From contig OY755244.1 in assembly GCA_963576725.1 (NCBI GenBank), positions 76,941,620 to 77,005,619 of the forward strand: a DNA stretch of 64,000 nucleotides, in the 5' to 3' direction. Position numbers and translations under genes: made by a program. Below, in pieces: positions 24,401 to 38,600 of the stretch; position 1 is the first letter of the stretch, and every line of letters starts with the position of its first letter. The stretch is from Azorinus chamasolen (lineage: Eukaryota > Mollusca > Bivalvia > Cardiida > Solecurtidae). The notes below the pieces were generated by a model. It made no database searches, was not told where the DNA came from, and worked only from the letters and a program-made list of their open reading frames with translations.

Positions 24401-27400
24401 TACTTTTGCTATTACAAGCTGGAGATGTTGAATCTAATCCTGGGCCCGAGATTGTTCATACAACTGCACCAAGTTGCCTATCTATTTTGCATAGTAACAT
24501 AAGGAGCATCAGACATAAATTGGATTTCATCAGGGACAATTTCGCTGATTTTGACATTTTATGTTTTACTGAAACTCATTTGGATATGTCTGTCTCTGAT
24601 GAATCATTATTTTTGTCTGAATTATATGATACGCCATATAGAAAAGATAGAAATAATCACGGAGGGGGGTTACTTGTTTATGCATCTTCTAATCTGATTT
24701 GCGAAAGAATAGCTGACTTAGAACAATTTTGTACTGAATCTCTTTGGATCAGCGTTAAAATTAAGAAGAAGACATTTTTGATTGGAACATTTTATAGCCC
24801 CAAAACGTCGGATGCATATTTCTTTGCTAATTTTAACCGTAATATTGAAAAAGCTTATGAAATATCGTCGAACATTATTCTAGTTGGAGATTTTAATGAA
24901 GATTTATTGAATTCAAATAACAGAACGCTTAAAGATATTATTATTACAAACTATATGGTTAATACCATCACAACTCCTACACGACTAAATGCTTTGTTAG
25001 ACCCTATCTTGATACCCACCGATATGAAATACCATGATGCTGGCATCCTATCAATCCCACCTGAGATAAGTGACCATTGTGCAACTTTTATTATATTGCC
25101 ATTTCCTTATGAACTGAGAGGCACTTTTGAAAGAAAGGTTTATTTATATAAAAGAGCGGACTTTGATCTGTTAAATGCAAAAGTAGCGGCTTTTGATTGG
25201 CAATGTTTAAATGAAGGTTCGATAGACGATGCTTGCACACTATTTACAGAAACATTTCTTCATTTTGTTAATTTGTGTATTCCGTCTAGAAATATTACCA
25301 TACGGTATGATGATAAACCATGGTTTGACTCTAAGCTACGTAAATATTGCAGAATAAGAGATAGACTTAAACGCATAGCTTTAAAGTCATTAAAACAACA
25401 CGATTTTGATAAATATAAACACATGCGGAATAAAGTCAATAACATGAAAAAATATGCAAAACAAACATTCTTTAGTTCTTTAGAACATAATTTAGAAGAC
25501 CTAAGAACAAATGATAAAAAAGGCTTCTGGAATACTATTCGTCACTTTATAAAAAATAATGACTGTACTGCTAACATACCACCTTTGTGTGAAACTTCTT
25601 CAGATGGAGATATTTCTTGTTTTTATACAGACGACGAAAAATCAAATTGTTTAAATAATTTCTTTGCAGCTATATCTACAGTAGATGACACAGATGCTAC
25701 CCTCCCCCCGTTCACTCCAAAAACACTGAATAGTCTGACTACCATTATTATTAATGATACTGAGGTAGAAGAAACAATAATTTCACTCATCTTGAATAAA
25801 GCATCTGGCCCTGACTGTATATCTCATAGAATGCTTAAAGGATCAGTCAAAACTATATCTAAACCGCTTGCTATTATTTATAATAGATCATTGAATGAAG
25901 GCGTTTTTCCGAATGCTTGGAAAATTGCAAATGTAATACCACTTTTTAAAAAGGGGGATAAATCCATACCGTCAAACTACAGACCTGTCTCTCTGCTCAG
26001 TTGCTGTGGTAAATTGTTCGAACGAATCGTTTTTAAACATATGTACAACTTTTTTTTAGGAAATAACTTGATATACAAGTACCAATCAGGGTTTCTTCCT
26101 AATCACTCTACTGTTTATCAGTTAATTGATATTGTTCATCACATCTGCCAATCATTTGATAACAAACAACATTCTTGCATGGTGTTTTGTGATATTTCCA
26201 AAGCCTTTGATAGAGTATGGCATAACGGTCTTACTTTTAAACTGCAGGAAAATGGCATCAATGGGCGTCTTTTAATATGGCTGACTAATTACCTAAGCAA
26301 TAGGTGCCAAAGAGTTGTTCTTCGTTCTTCTGTCTCTGCTGTAAGAACAATATCGGCTGGTGTTCCACAGGGATCTGTGTTGGGACCTCTTTTATTTTTA
26401 ATTTACGTTAATGACATATCTGACTCGCTACTGAGCTTAACAAGATTGTTTGCAGACGATAGCTCTCTTTACATATCTGCTACCTCTTTAAATGACATTG
26501 AAGGTATTTTAAACCACGATCTTAAATTAGTTTCCGCTTGGGCTAAGACCTGGCTTGTTAATTTCAACCCCGCTAAAACTGAGGCAATGATGTTTTCGCT
26601 TAGAAATCATGACACGCGGCCTAATCTATTTTTTGAAGGCACTGCTATACAATTTGTTAATTCTCATAAACACTTGGGTGTCACCCTAAATTCAAATGGT
26701 CAGTGGAATGATCACATCGATAGCATACTTAAATCTGCTTCCAAAACAATTGGAATAATGAACAAGAGAGTCATCACGGGTGACAAATGCCCCCAAAGTG
26801 TTTGACACCGAAATGCATTTTGGCGGAAAAACAATACAATGTAATGCAGGTGTAACATGAAATTTTGATGCTGTTAAAAATGACACAGGAGTCAGTTCTT
26901 AACATTAGAAACAGAACCTTTGGATTATGATAGCTAAGAAAAGAGCCAAGCGTCAAAACTTAGTTAAAAAGGACCCTAAGTCATTCTCAACGTTAAAAAG
27001 GACCCTGGGTTGATTGTCAACGTTTAAGGTATAGGAGATATGCTCTGGACAAGCTTTTTGTATCTGGTAAGATATAGAAGATATGCTCCGGACTGTAAAA
27101 TTGAGGTCAAAGGTCAAGGTCAAGGTCAGTGATCTGAAAATGGTACACGACTCTCCGCCATCCCAAGATGAACTCACAAATCAAATTTGGAATCCGTAGC
27201 TGGTAAGGTATAGGAAAAATGCTCCGGACAAGCTTTGTGTAAAATCTAGGTCAAAGGTCAAGGTCACAGTGACCTGAAAATGGTACGCGACACACCGTCA
27301 TCCCAAGATAAACTCACACATTAAATTTGGAATCCGTAGCTGGTAAGGTATAGGAGATATTCTCTGGACAACCTTTTTTGTAACATTGAGGTCGAAGGTC

Positions 27401-29612
27401 AAGGTCAAGGTCACAGTGACCTGAAAATGGTACGCGACACTCCGCCATCTGAAGGTGATCTCACACACCAAATTTGGAATCCGTATCTGGTAAGGTATAA
27501 GAGATATGCTCTGGACAAGCTTTTTGTAAAATCGGTCAAGGTCAAGGTCAAGGTTAAGGTCATAGTGACCTGGAAATGGTACATGACACTCCGCCATCCC
27601 AAGATGAACTCACACACCAAATTTGGAATCTGTAGCTGGTAAGGTAAAGGAGATATGCTCCGGACAAGCTTTTTGTAAAATCGGTCAAAGGTCATGGTCA
27701 AGGTCACAGTGATCTGAAAATGGTACGAGACACTCCTCCATCCCAAGATGAACTCACACACCAAATTTGGAATCCTTAGCTGGTAAGGAATAGGAGATAT
27801 ACTCCGGACAAGCTTTTTGTAGCTGGTAAGGTATAAGCGGTTTTTAAAATCGAGGTCAAAGGTCAAGGTCAAGGTCACAGTGACCTGGAAATGGTACGCG
27901 ACACTCCGCCATCCCAAGATGAACCCACACAGCAAATTTGGAATCTGTAGCTGGTAAGGTAAAGGAGATATGCTCCGGACAAGCTTTTTGTAAAATCGGT
28001 CAAAGGTCATGGTCAAGGTCACAGTGATCTGAAAATGGTACGCAACACTCCTCCATCCCAAGATGAACTCACACACCAAATTTGGAATCCTTAGCTGGTA
28101 AGGTATAGGAGATATACTCCGGACAAGCTTTTTGTAGCTGGTTAGGCATAAGCTTTTTTTAAAATCAAGGTCAAAGGTCATGGTCAAGGTCACAGTGACC
28201 TGGAAATGGTACGCGACACTCCGCCATCCCAAGATGAACTCACACAGCAAATTTGGAATATGTAGCTGGTAAGGTAAAGGAGATATGCTCCGGACAAGCT
28301 TTTTGTAAAATCAAGGTCAAAGGTCAAGGTCAAGGTCACAGTGACATGAAAATGGTACGCGACACTCCCCCATCCCAAGATGAACTCACACACCAAATTT
28401 GGTATCCGTAGCTGATGTGACAAAGGAAATATACTCCGGACAAAATGTACACACACCCACACACACACACACCCACCCACCCACCCACACACCCACACAC
28501 CCACACACACACACACCCACACACACACACACCCACCCACACACGCACGGTGCGATCACTATATGCCGCCAAAGCCTAGCTTTGGGGGCATAAAAACATT
28601 AAATTCACCTTAAACAGAAGGGCCTTAAATCAAATTTACATTTCTTACGTACGGCCAATACTAGAGTATGCTTCTATTGTTTGGGATGGTTGTTCCGAAA
28701 CTGGTGCAGATACATTAGAAAAACTACAGAACGAAGCAGCCCGTATCGTAACTGGCTTAACCAGATCGGTATCGCTAGATAATCTATATCAGGAATGTGG
28801 ATGGGAATCACTAGCCAGTCGACGAAAGTTACAAAAGCTCTGTTTCGTTTATAATGCCTCTCATAACATGGTTCCATCTTATATTAGTGATTTGATACCA
28901 CCCTACGTAAGGGAGCTATCACACTATCCATTAAGAAATAGCAATGATATCGAAGTGCCTTTCTCACGTACGTCAGTCTCCAAGAAATCATGCATTCCGT
29001 CTTCAATAGTACTATGGAACAACATCAGCCAAGATAGCAGAAATTTAAATACATTAAGCTCATTCAAAAACTCATTGCGGAACAATTTTAGCAATTATAA
29101 CGTTCCATCTTACTACTATTTTGGAGATAGGTATTTGTCAGCTATACACGCCAGAATTAGGAACAACTGTAGCAATCTGAATAGTGATCTTTTTAAAAAC
29201 CACCTTAATCAAAATCCTTTATGCGAATGTTCACATGAAATTGAAAATGCCGAACATTACTTTTTTCAATGTAGTCTTTTTCAAAATCAGAGGCTTAACT
29301 TATTTCGTACAACACAAAGGTACCATCCTCTAAATACCGAAATGCTGTTGTTTGGCAAACAAAATCTAAATGATGAAGACAATAAAATCATATTTGCTGC
29401 CGTGCATTGTTATATAAAGCAATCATGGAGGTTTTAGCCTCACGTATTGTACAACTATCGATGTACTAACTCTTAGTTTGATATTATATATATATTTTTT
29501 AAGATTATGCTAAGATGTCTTACTTATAACGGTATGTTCTTATGCTAAGATGTCTAAGTGTCCTCTGATCGTACTACTATAGTTAGGATATATGTCGCCT
29601 CATGACTCTCTC

Positions 29613-29663
<51 letters not shown>

Positions 29664-32600
29664 CTCTCTCATCTACTATCTCTCTCACTCTATATCTTTC
29701 ACAAACATTGTATTAAGTTTCATATTTTGTTTGCCATTACATGTATATATGAATGCTTTGTATGGGGAGGGTCAAATCTAATGTTGTAAGAACTTGTGAC
29801 CCGACCCAATTTCCTCTAATATGGAAATAAAATATGTTTAAACTAAACTAAAGATCTATATGATTCCATAAGCAAACAGAAGGCCCTGATAGGATGACTC
29901 CTGTGGGAGCTGTCTGATCTGAGTCTACTCTGTTTGCAAAGACATCAAAAGGTGTTTCTATTAGGCAAAGTGTTAACCCTTTCCTCCATAAATACGCCTT
30001 TCTACGCCTCTGTAAAAATCACCAGTTGAAACTATTGTGATAAATAGAGCATTTGCTCCTATAGGAGCAAATGTTCTATTTATCACAATTGTTTCAAACA
30101 ACAAAATTCTAAAATTTTCAATTTCTCTAGTTAATGCTTCTTTTGGGTAGATTCATTCAAAGAGGTTGGGTCTAAAAAAATAGCCTATGGAGGAAAGGGT
30201 TAAACATTTACATTGTTTTCAACTGCTGTGGTTGTATCTGGTGACAAACCTGGTGAAGACCCAACTACAATTGATCTCCAAAGTGATGTAGAAAGTGTAG
30301 TATGGTTGTGTTAACCCTTTCCCTCATGTAAACGTGTTTTCATGCATTTGCATGCTCTAGGAGCCGTCTGATCTGGGTCTACTCTGTTTGCTAATAGCAT
30401 TTGATAGATCAGTTTATTTGCCTTCTAAAATGTCTCCAATGTTCCACCTTCCATATTTCTTTATAACTATTTTGTTAATGAATATTCAATAGGTATTGAC
30501 ATCTGTAACAAATATAGAACAGGGAAAGGGTTAAGAAATAGACTACAATGTATATACTGAGTCACTGAAATGTTTTATTACAGTTTGAAAAGGATGAACC
30601 TTTTACCTGAAGAGTGTTCATGCAAGAAATAACGACTCTGTGAATATTAACCCTTTACTCCATAGATATGCCTTTATACGCCTTTGCAAACAGAGTAGAC
30701 CTAGATCAGATCATCTAATTAATATTCATGGAGTCATTATTTCTCATGAATATTTATGGAGTTCCAGTGCCAGCATTGTCATCAGCTGGACACATTTTCA
30801 TCTGCCACAAGTTTTAGAGTGGGTGCTTGTTCTGTTTCTTTATAAAATATTAAAGATAAACAGTGTGTCAAATAGTTTTGGATCCTGATGAGACGCTGAG
30901 TTACTCAACAAATTCATGTATTAAAATGAATATTCATGAAGTTTTGTACATGTATAAATTAATATTCTTGAGGAAAAGGGTTTAACTGTTTCCTCCATAA
31001 ATATGCATTTCTACACCTCTGTAAAAATCACCTGTTGAAACCATTGTGATAAGTAGAGCAATAGCTCCTATAGGAGCAAATGCTCTATTTATCACAATGT
31101 TTTCAAACTACAAAATTCTAAAATTTCCTTTTCTCTAGTTAATGCTCCTTTTCGGTAGATTTATTCAAAGTGGATGGATCTAAAAATAGCCTATGAGGGA
31201 ATGGGTTAAAAATGAGAGGACCTGAAAAGACTTACCTCAGGTTTGGCAGAAAGGAATGGTTTGATCCAAATATTGCTGTCATACACATACAGGTCATGGT
31301 CACCTAGACCCCGCGTCACTCCGATTGTGCCCATCACTCGCGCCTGAAAACAAACAAATGTAATCCTTCCTCCACTTGATGAAATTTTCTGCTTCCTCAT
31401 CGTATTTTCCACTTGTGATTTTATAAATTTCTATCATGTCTCCCCTGTGCCTTCTATATTTTAATGTTGGTAATTTTAATTTCCTAAGTCTTATGTTAAT
31501 TTATTGTATCCTGGGAGCCATCTGATCTGGGTCTGCACTGTTTGCCAATGGAATTTGATAGATCTGTTTCTCTACTTTCTTAAATGGTCTACAATGTTCC
31601 AGCTTCCATATATTTCATTATACAAGTAGCTATTTTGTCTATGAATATTCAGTAGGTATTGAAATTTTTAAATAAACATAAAACAGGGAAATGCTTAAAT
31701 CAAGCATGATTTTCAATCAGAACTTACCTTTCTTCCCTCTCCTATTACTAATGGAAATCTCAGATCTTCTTCTGTAATTGTCTTTGTTACCCTGTATGAC
31801 GAGCAAAATAATTAATTAACCTTTAGCCTGCCATGCTCAATCTTGAGACTTTAAATAACTTCGCAAGCAGTTTAGATCCAGACAAGATGCTGAGCAACTC
31901 TGTCTCATTACGATGTGCACTGATACAATGATGTTTTCTATGCTATAGCAAAAAATTATCTAGTTAACCCATTCCCTCATATTGATGACTTTTGATGACT
32001 CTGTAAACGTCACTTTGTGAAACCATTGTGATAAATAAAGCATTTGCTCCTATAGGAGCAAATGTTCTATTTATCACAATGGTTTCAAACTAAAAATTCT
32101 AAAAAATTCCTTTTCTCTAGTTAATGTTCCTTTTCAGTACATTTATTTAAAGAGGTAGGATCTAAAAATAGCCTATGAGGTAATGGGTTAACACTCATGA
32201 TATCATCATTGCTTACAGAAATATTCATGAAGAAAAAGGCTAAAGTTGAGGATAATTTTACAGACCGAAAGACAAAAAATACATGTTTGCTTATACAGTA
32301 GAACCCCTCTAATGCGACCACTTAATGAATAAACATACCTGTCTTTATTAGCAGGTGGTTGCTTAATGCAGGACAAAAGTAATGCAGAAAGCTCCTCTAG
32401 CAGCTTTCTGCATTACTATTGTCCTGTATTAAGCTACCATCTGCATCTAGCAACCAGTATTATACCTGTTTAAAGTGGTCACATTAGCGGGTTTACTGTA
32501 TGTTACAAAATAAACTGCTTTATTTCATATCATAAACCCATTCCCTCATGTTGACAGCTTTTGATTTCTCTATAAAAATCTTTTTTTGTAACCATTGTGA

Positions 32601-35600
32601 TATATAGAGCATTTGCTCCATGGAGCAAAATTTATGCTCTATGTATCACAATGGTTTCAGAACTACAAAATTAACAAACTCCATTTTTCTAGTAAATACT
32701 CCTTTTTGGTAAATTTATTCAAAGAGGTTGGGTCTTAAAATAGCCTATGAGGTAATGGGTTAATACAGGAATCTGATTATTAAATGTTTCATAATAGGTT
32801 GAGTCTTGCATGATTTTTACCATGTGAAGGGATAATTACAACAGCTAGCACTAAATCCTCAGTGTGTTATGAGCTGAAACATTAACCCTTTACCTGGATA
32901 ATTACAACAGTTAGCACTAAATCCTCAGTGTGTTATGAGCTGAAACATTAACCCTTTACCTGGATAATTACAACAGCTAGCACTAAATCCTCAGTGTGTT
33001 ATGAGCTGAAACATTAACCCTTTACCTGGATAATTACAACAGTTAGCACTAAATCCTCAGTGTGTTATGAGCTGAAACATTAACCCTTTACCTGGATAAT
33101 TACAACAGTTAGCACTAAACCCTCAGTGTGTTATGAGCTGGAACATTAACCTTTTACCTGGATAATTACAACAGTTAGCACTAAATACTCAGTGTGTTAT
33201 GAGCTGAAACATTGACCCTTTTCCTGGATAATTACAACAGTTAGCACTAAATCCTCAGTGTGTTATGAGCTGGAACATTAACCTTTTACCTGGATAATTA
33301 CAACAGCTAGCACTAAATCTTCAGTGTGTTATGAGCTGAAACATTGACCCTTTACCTGGATAATTACAACAGTTAGCACTAAATCCTCAGTGTGTTATGA
33401 GCTGAAACATTGACCCTTTACCTGGATAATTACAACAGTTAGCACTAAATCCTCAGTGTGTTATGAGCTGAAACATTGACCCTTTACCTGGATAATTACA
33501 ACAGTTACCACTAAATCCTCAGTGTGTTATGAGCTGAAACATTAACCCTTGACCTCATGAATATCTATGATGTTTATGACTTCATGAATATTCATGAACT
33601 GATGGCCAATGAACAATGGCATTTTCAGCTATGGCAGAAACTGAAGAATCAGACCTATATTATTCCATGAGCTTTTAACCCTTTCCCTGTTCTATGTTTA
33701 GTCCAAATTTTAATACCCACTGAATATTCATGAACAAAACAGTTATAATTAAAATATGGAAGGTGGGACATTGCATCCATTTTAGAAAGTAAAGAAACAG
33801 ATCTATCAAATTCCATAAGCAAACAGAGCAGACTCCTAGAGGAGCCGCATGATCTGGGTATACTGTTTGCAAATGCGTGAAACCACGTTACTATAAGGAA
33901 AAGGGTTAACTAAAGAAGTCATTTAAGCTGGATCTACTATGTTTGCAAAGGCATACAAAGGTGTATACATGTATATGGAGCAAAGAGTTAAACGTACCAT
34001 CCTTCCATACCAGGCTTGCGACACAACATCCGCTTTCCCACATCATTTCTATTTACACGGCGCTGATACTCAGTGCAGGAGAACTCACTGTGCAAAAGCT
34101 CTGGATAACAATGCCCCTGATAAAAATAAAATTGACAAAATGGATAACAATGCCCCTGATAAAAATAAAATTGACAAAATGGATAACAATGCCCCTGATA
34201 AAAATAAAATGGACAAAATGGATAACAATACCCCTGATAAAAATAAAATTGACAAAATGGATAACAATGCCCCTGATAAAAATAAAATTGAGATATCAAA
34301 GGAAAGAAGGAAGCATAAGAAGTTGTTGCTTACTATGGAGGTCAACAGTACCATCAGTTTTGAGAAAAGCTTTAACATAAGACGTTTTTCAATATGGAAT
34401 TATGAGCCATAATTTTAGAAAAGATTATCATATATTAACCTTTTCCTTGTTCTATATTTAGTACAAATTTTAAAACCTAATGAATATTCATGGACAAAAT
34501 AGTTGTAATGAAAATTAATACAGAAGGTGGAACACTGTAGCCATTTTAGTAACTAAGGAACCAGATCTATCAAATTGCATTAGCAAACAGAGCTGACCTT
34601 GATCAGAGCCGTCTGATCTGGGTCTTCTCTGTTTGCAAATGCGTGAAAAGGCTTATATGAAGGAAAGGGTTAACTGAAAATTAATTAACTCAGCTGGTTA
34701 ACTAGTCCTGCTAATGGCAGCCATGTCAATGAAGACATTTCTATGACAAACAGTAAAGAATCAGATCTAAGATACTCAGAAAGCAAACAGAGCAGATCCT
34801 GATCAGCCATCTGTTTTCAGTCTATCCTATTTACAAAGGCATCAAAAGGCATCTCTATGTGGTAAAGGGTTAAGCAAGGATGACCTTGACTTTGGCTCCA
34901 CCTCCATGTCGATCCCTACCTACGATGCAGTCCCAAGCTTCATTTCTGCCAAGAATCATTACACCAAATTTGGCCACAGTATGTCTTTCTGAACACATTT
35001 GGTCAGAAACTAACTTTCTATTTTAATATGTTGACCTTATGCTGACCTTGACCCAAGACTCCCAGATTCAATACATTGTTTTGTCACCATCCTAGGTATC
35101 TATACATAAAATTGAGTCACTATATGTGTTCCCTTAACTAAGTTTATCGAATGGACCCTAGACTCCCAAGATGTCATGAAAAGTTTTATCTACCTGCAAT
35201 GTATCTGTATACAAAGTATGGTTAAAATACATGTATGTTAAATCTAATTTCAGTTACTGAGTGGAGTATTCATTTTGCCCTGACCCATGGACACACAGAC
35301 CTAATCATGGACATATAGACACAAAGAACCACTCACATACATATGCAAGCACAGAACCAGGCACGGACATTTGCACACATAGAACCAGGCACATACAAGT
35401 ACATATGCACACACAGACCACTCATGTATATATGCAAACACAGAACCAGGCAGGTATATATGCACACACAGAACCACTCACTGTTAGAGGACCAGGTGTA
35501 ACCCTTGATGCACTGACACCATTCCTTGAATGGCTGGAGTATAAGAATGAAACTGGCTACAGAATTCTAATGCTTTAAGTGCTTATAATTCATATAAATA

Positions 35601-38600
35601 TTGAGCCTTCCCAGATTATGGGTGTGTATTATTCTTTTCCAGCAGTACTGCATAGACAAGCATTTAAACTCCTTTGCAAACAGAGTAAACAGATGCTATA
35701 GGAAGCAGGATTTATCAACATTTGCACTAACAGTGTTGGTACTTCATGCAGGGGTGCACTCTGATTGTATAGTTTCTGAACAAGATGTGTTTGTGAAACA
35801 ATATGCCCCTAATATGACCTTTGACCTTTACATTTGACCTATACCTTAATAAGTCACCCCTAAAAATGCTCAGCTCCATACATGCATAAGTTTGAAGTAT
35901 GTGTGTGCAATGGTGACAAAATTATCGCCAACATTAAAGTTGGGGCAAAACAGACAAACCAACCAACCAAAAGACAGAGTCCTTCGGATGAGACTATAAA
36001 CAGAGGTCCAATGTATCAGTGCTTTACACTGGGAATCTAAAACAACCAGAGCAACTCTGTCGATAATAAGAGTAGGGCATCGCGCCCGGGGTTACTCTGT
36101 ATCTTTTTCCCTCTGTCCGGGGCGTCCAATTAGCCCATAGTGGGCAGATCCTTTCCCTGTTCTGTGTTTATTCCAAATTTCAATACCTACTGTGTACTCA
36201 TTAACAAAATAATTACAAAGAAATATGAAAGGTCGAACATTGTAGACATTTTATAAAGCAAAGAAACAGATCTATCAAATTCTATTGGCAAACAGAGTAG
36301 ACTCTGATCAGACAGCTCCTCTAGGAGCTGTCTGATCTGGGTCTACTCTGTTTGCAAATGCGTGAAAACATGTTTATATGAGGGAAAGGGTTAATCAACA
36401 CAGACAGACAGAGTAAAAATAATATGCCTCAGATCATAAACAAACAGAGCAGACCCTGATCAGATGGTTCCAATAGGAGCTGTCTGATGTGGGTCTACTC
36501 TATTTGCAAAGGCATACCATACTTTGGGAATAATTGGCAGTATGATAATTTTGCCACTTTGCTTCAAAATGCCTGTGTTTTATTTTGGTCCTTTCAATTT
36601 TTGCCATTCTGGAATTAGAGGGGCTAAATATAAACACATGTATGAATCGAAAGTGGAAAAGATTATTCTACCTTTGGTTGATTTCAAGTTTTTTTTGTTA
36701 AAATAGAAATACTAGGAAATGCTATTTCTGGCCATGTCTAATTCTAGGGATGAAATGGTGAGTATATGATATATCAGCTAAGCGGAAATAATTTGTTTGT
36801 TTCTAAGTCACATGCCGACATGCGTGTGTGCAAATGATTGAATTAAACTCTAACTATACAAGAAAGCAGTGATTAACGTGATTAAACGTTCATGCAATAC
36901 TGCTGTAAACGCAGTTTGTGTATCTGTCACGCATTACTTACGGTAGTGTCTCCTGTAGGTGTTAATCTTTGTGTGTACAATAGATAAGTTACATATCGCC
37001 GGCAAAAAGGTGTTATTTGTTTGTCACAGATATGTTTTGGCGTGTTTAATTTTTGCCCTTTCGTACCTGGTGGCGAATTAGGCAAATGATTAACCACTGC
37101 CAATTATTCCCAAAGTATGGTAGAGGGTTACACTGTATGTACCCTAAAGTCTCAGACATACCAGGTAGTTGAGTCTCTGCCTTTCAGACTCGGGGTTGAA
37201 GTCTCTAGACACCTGGGTCACTTTGTCTCCTTGACATAACACTGCCCTGAAGTGCAAATTTTAATCATTATCATGCTATGCCTAACCTGACTGTTAGATT
37301 AGTTACATCTACAAACAGCTTGGATCTCATCAAGATACAAGGTGTCTCATCAGGATCCAAGCCATTTGACAGGTCATATCTGTAAATCAAACGACTTTCA
37401 TGGTATAATGATCATACCATAAATCAAATAACTTTCATGGTATATTGGCAGTGCTCCAGATAAGGTGCGTACCTGCGTATTTACGCATATTTTTTTTATA
37501 CAAAAACGCATTTGACACTCAGATCATGCATACTGAAACTCATACAGGAAATTGCGTACATATTTTAATTGCCAGACTGTGTGTTTCCCGCTTCTTGTCT
37601 CTGCCAAAGTTGACTCGAGAAAAACATAGATCTTTGATAGACGCTTGCAGTGGCAAAATAACCCGAGGAATTCCGAGTTTATATTCACTTTTGCATATAC
37701 AGAAGCTTGTACTATTCTGGTAATTTTAAGATAGATATCAGAAACTGTGATTCACATTTTTCTGTCGCAATTTTTTAGATCGCGATGAAATGTCTCTAAT
37801 ATACATGTAGTTGGGTCTGTTATATTCATGGTGAAAAGCATTCGAAAATCATGGTCAATTCCACAACTCTACATCAAATGCAGAGTACCTTGCAAGCATC
37901 TGATTGACAGACACAAACATAGTGGCATTGTCTGGAATTTGTTTGCAAAAGAGCAGAAAAGCCAACTTTGTTCAGCTACATGGATTTAGAAACAAGAGGG
38001 CCAGAATGGCCCTGATATCGCTTACCAGACACTCAGAGGAGAAGATTTACTAAGTTTTCACTATATGTTTCTATAGAAAACGTGCGGGCCCTAGGGCGGG
38101 CCAATTTTTACCCCAGGGGCATAATTTATATAAACTTTGTAGAGGACCTGAACATGATACAATTTGCCAAATACCGGTATGTAAGCTGAGAACCTTCCAG
38201 TTTCAGAGGATAAGTTTTTCAAAGTTTTCATTATATGTTTATATTGAAAACTAGCCACCCCAGGGCGGGGCCAATTTTGACCCCAGGGCCATAATATAAC
38301 TTTTGTAGAGGACATGAACATGATGGTATGTGCCAAATATGAAAGCTAAGAACCTTTCAGTTTCAGAGGAGAAGATTTTCAAAGTTTTCACTGTATGTTA
38401 CTATTGAAATCTGACCACCCCTGGGGTGGGGCCAATTTTGACCCCAGGGCCATAATTTATAAAAACTTTGTAGAGGACCTGAACATGATGCTATGTGCCA
38501 AATATGAAAGCTGAGAACCTTCCAGTTACAGAGGAGAAGATTTTCAAAGTTTTACGATATGTTTCTATAGAAAACAATGCACACCTGGGGCAGGGCCAAT

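Larger units (their letters stand above)
26761..28594 (+). mobile_element. AACAAG element with IR3/DR1 array inside LINE
   Basis: Starts AACAAGAGAGTCATCACGGG. It carries about nine units of 140-170 bp, a CCCACACA-type microsatellite (28449-28550) and a terminal hairpin (CCGCCAAAGCCTAGCTTTGG gggcata) ending GGGGGCATAA. It splits the LINE ORF between Met854 and the codon for the next Asn; AAC is present on both sides of the insert. Confidence 0.82.

Noticed and set aside
27411..28250. 279-codon minus-strand frame with repeated SVAYHFQVTVTLTLTFDL-like units
   Set aside because: It reads through the AGGTCA array; units of varying length happen to stay open.
29592..29789. Ser-Leu repeat frame
   Set aside because: Translation of the (TC)n tract in the LINE 3' UTR.
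32830..33545. CRISPR-like regular repeats
   Set aside because: The 66-bp units are contiguous with no unique spacers, and the genome is eukaryotic.
33939..34412. Plus-strand frame with repeated DNNAPDKNKIDKM
   Set aside because: It is antisense to the 39-bp acceptor repeat and exon 7; the minus strand is clearly the coding one.
35261..35578. Plus-strand frame ending LTPFLEWLEYKNETGYRI
   Set aside because: Most of it is the CACA-rich tract. The last 30 residues look protein-like but have no splice context or recognised family.
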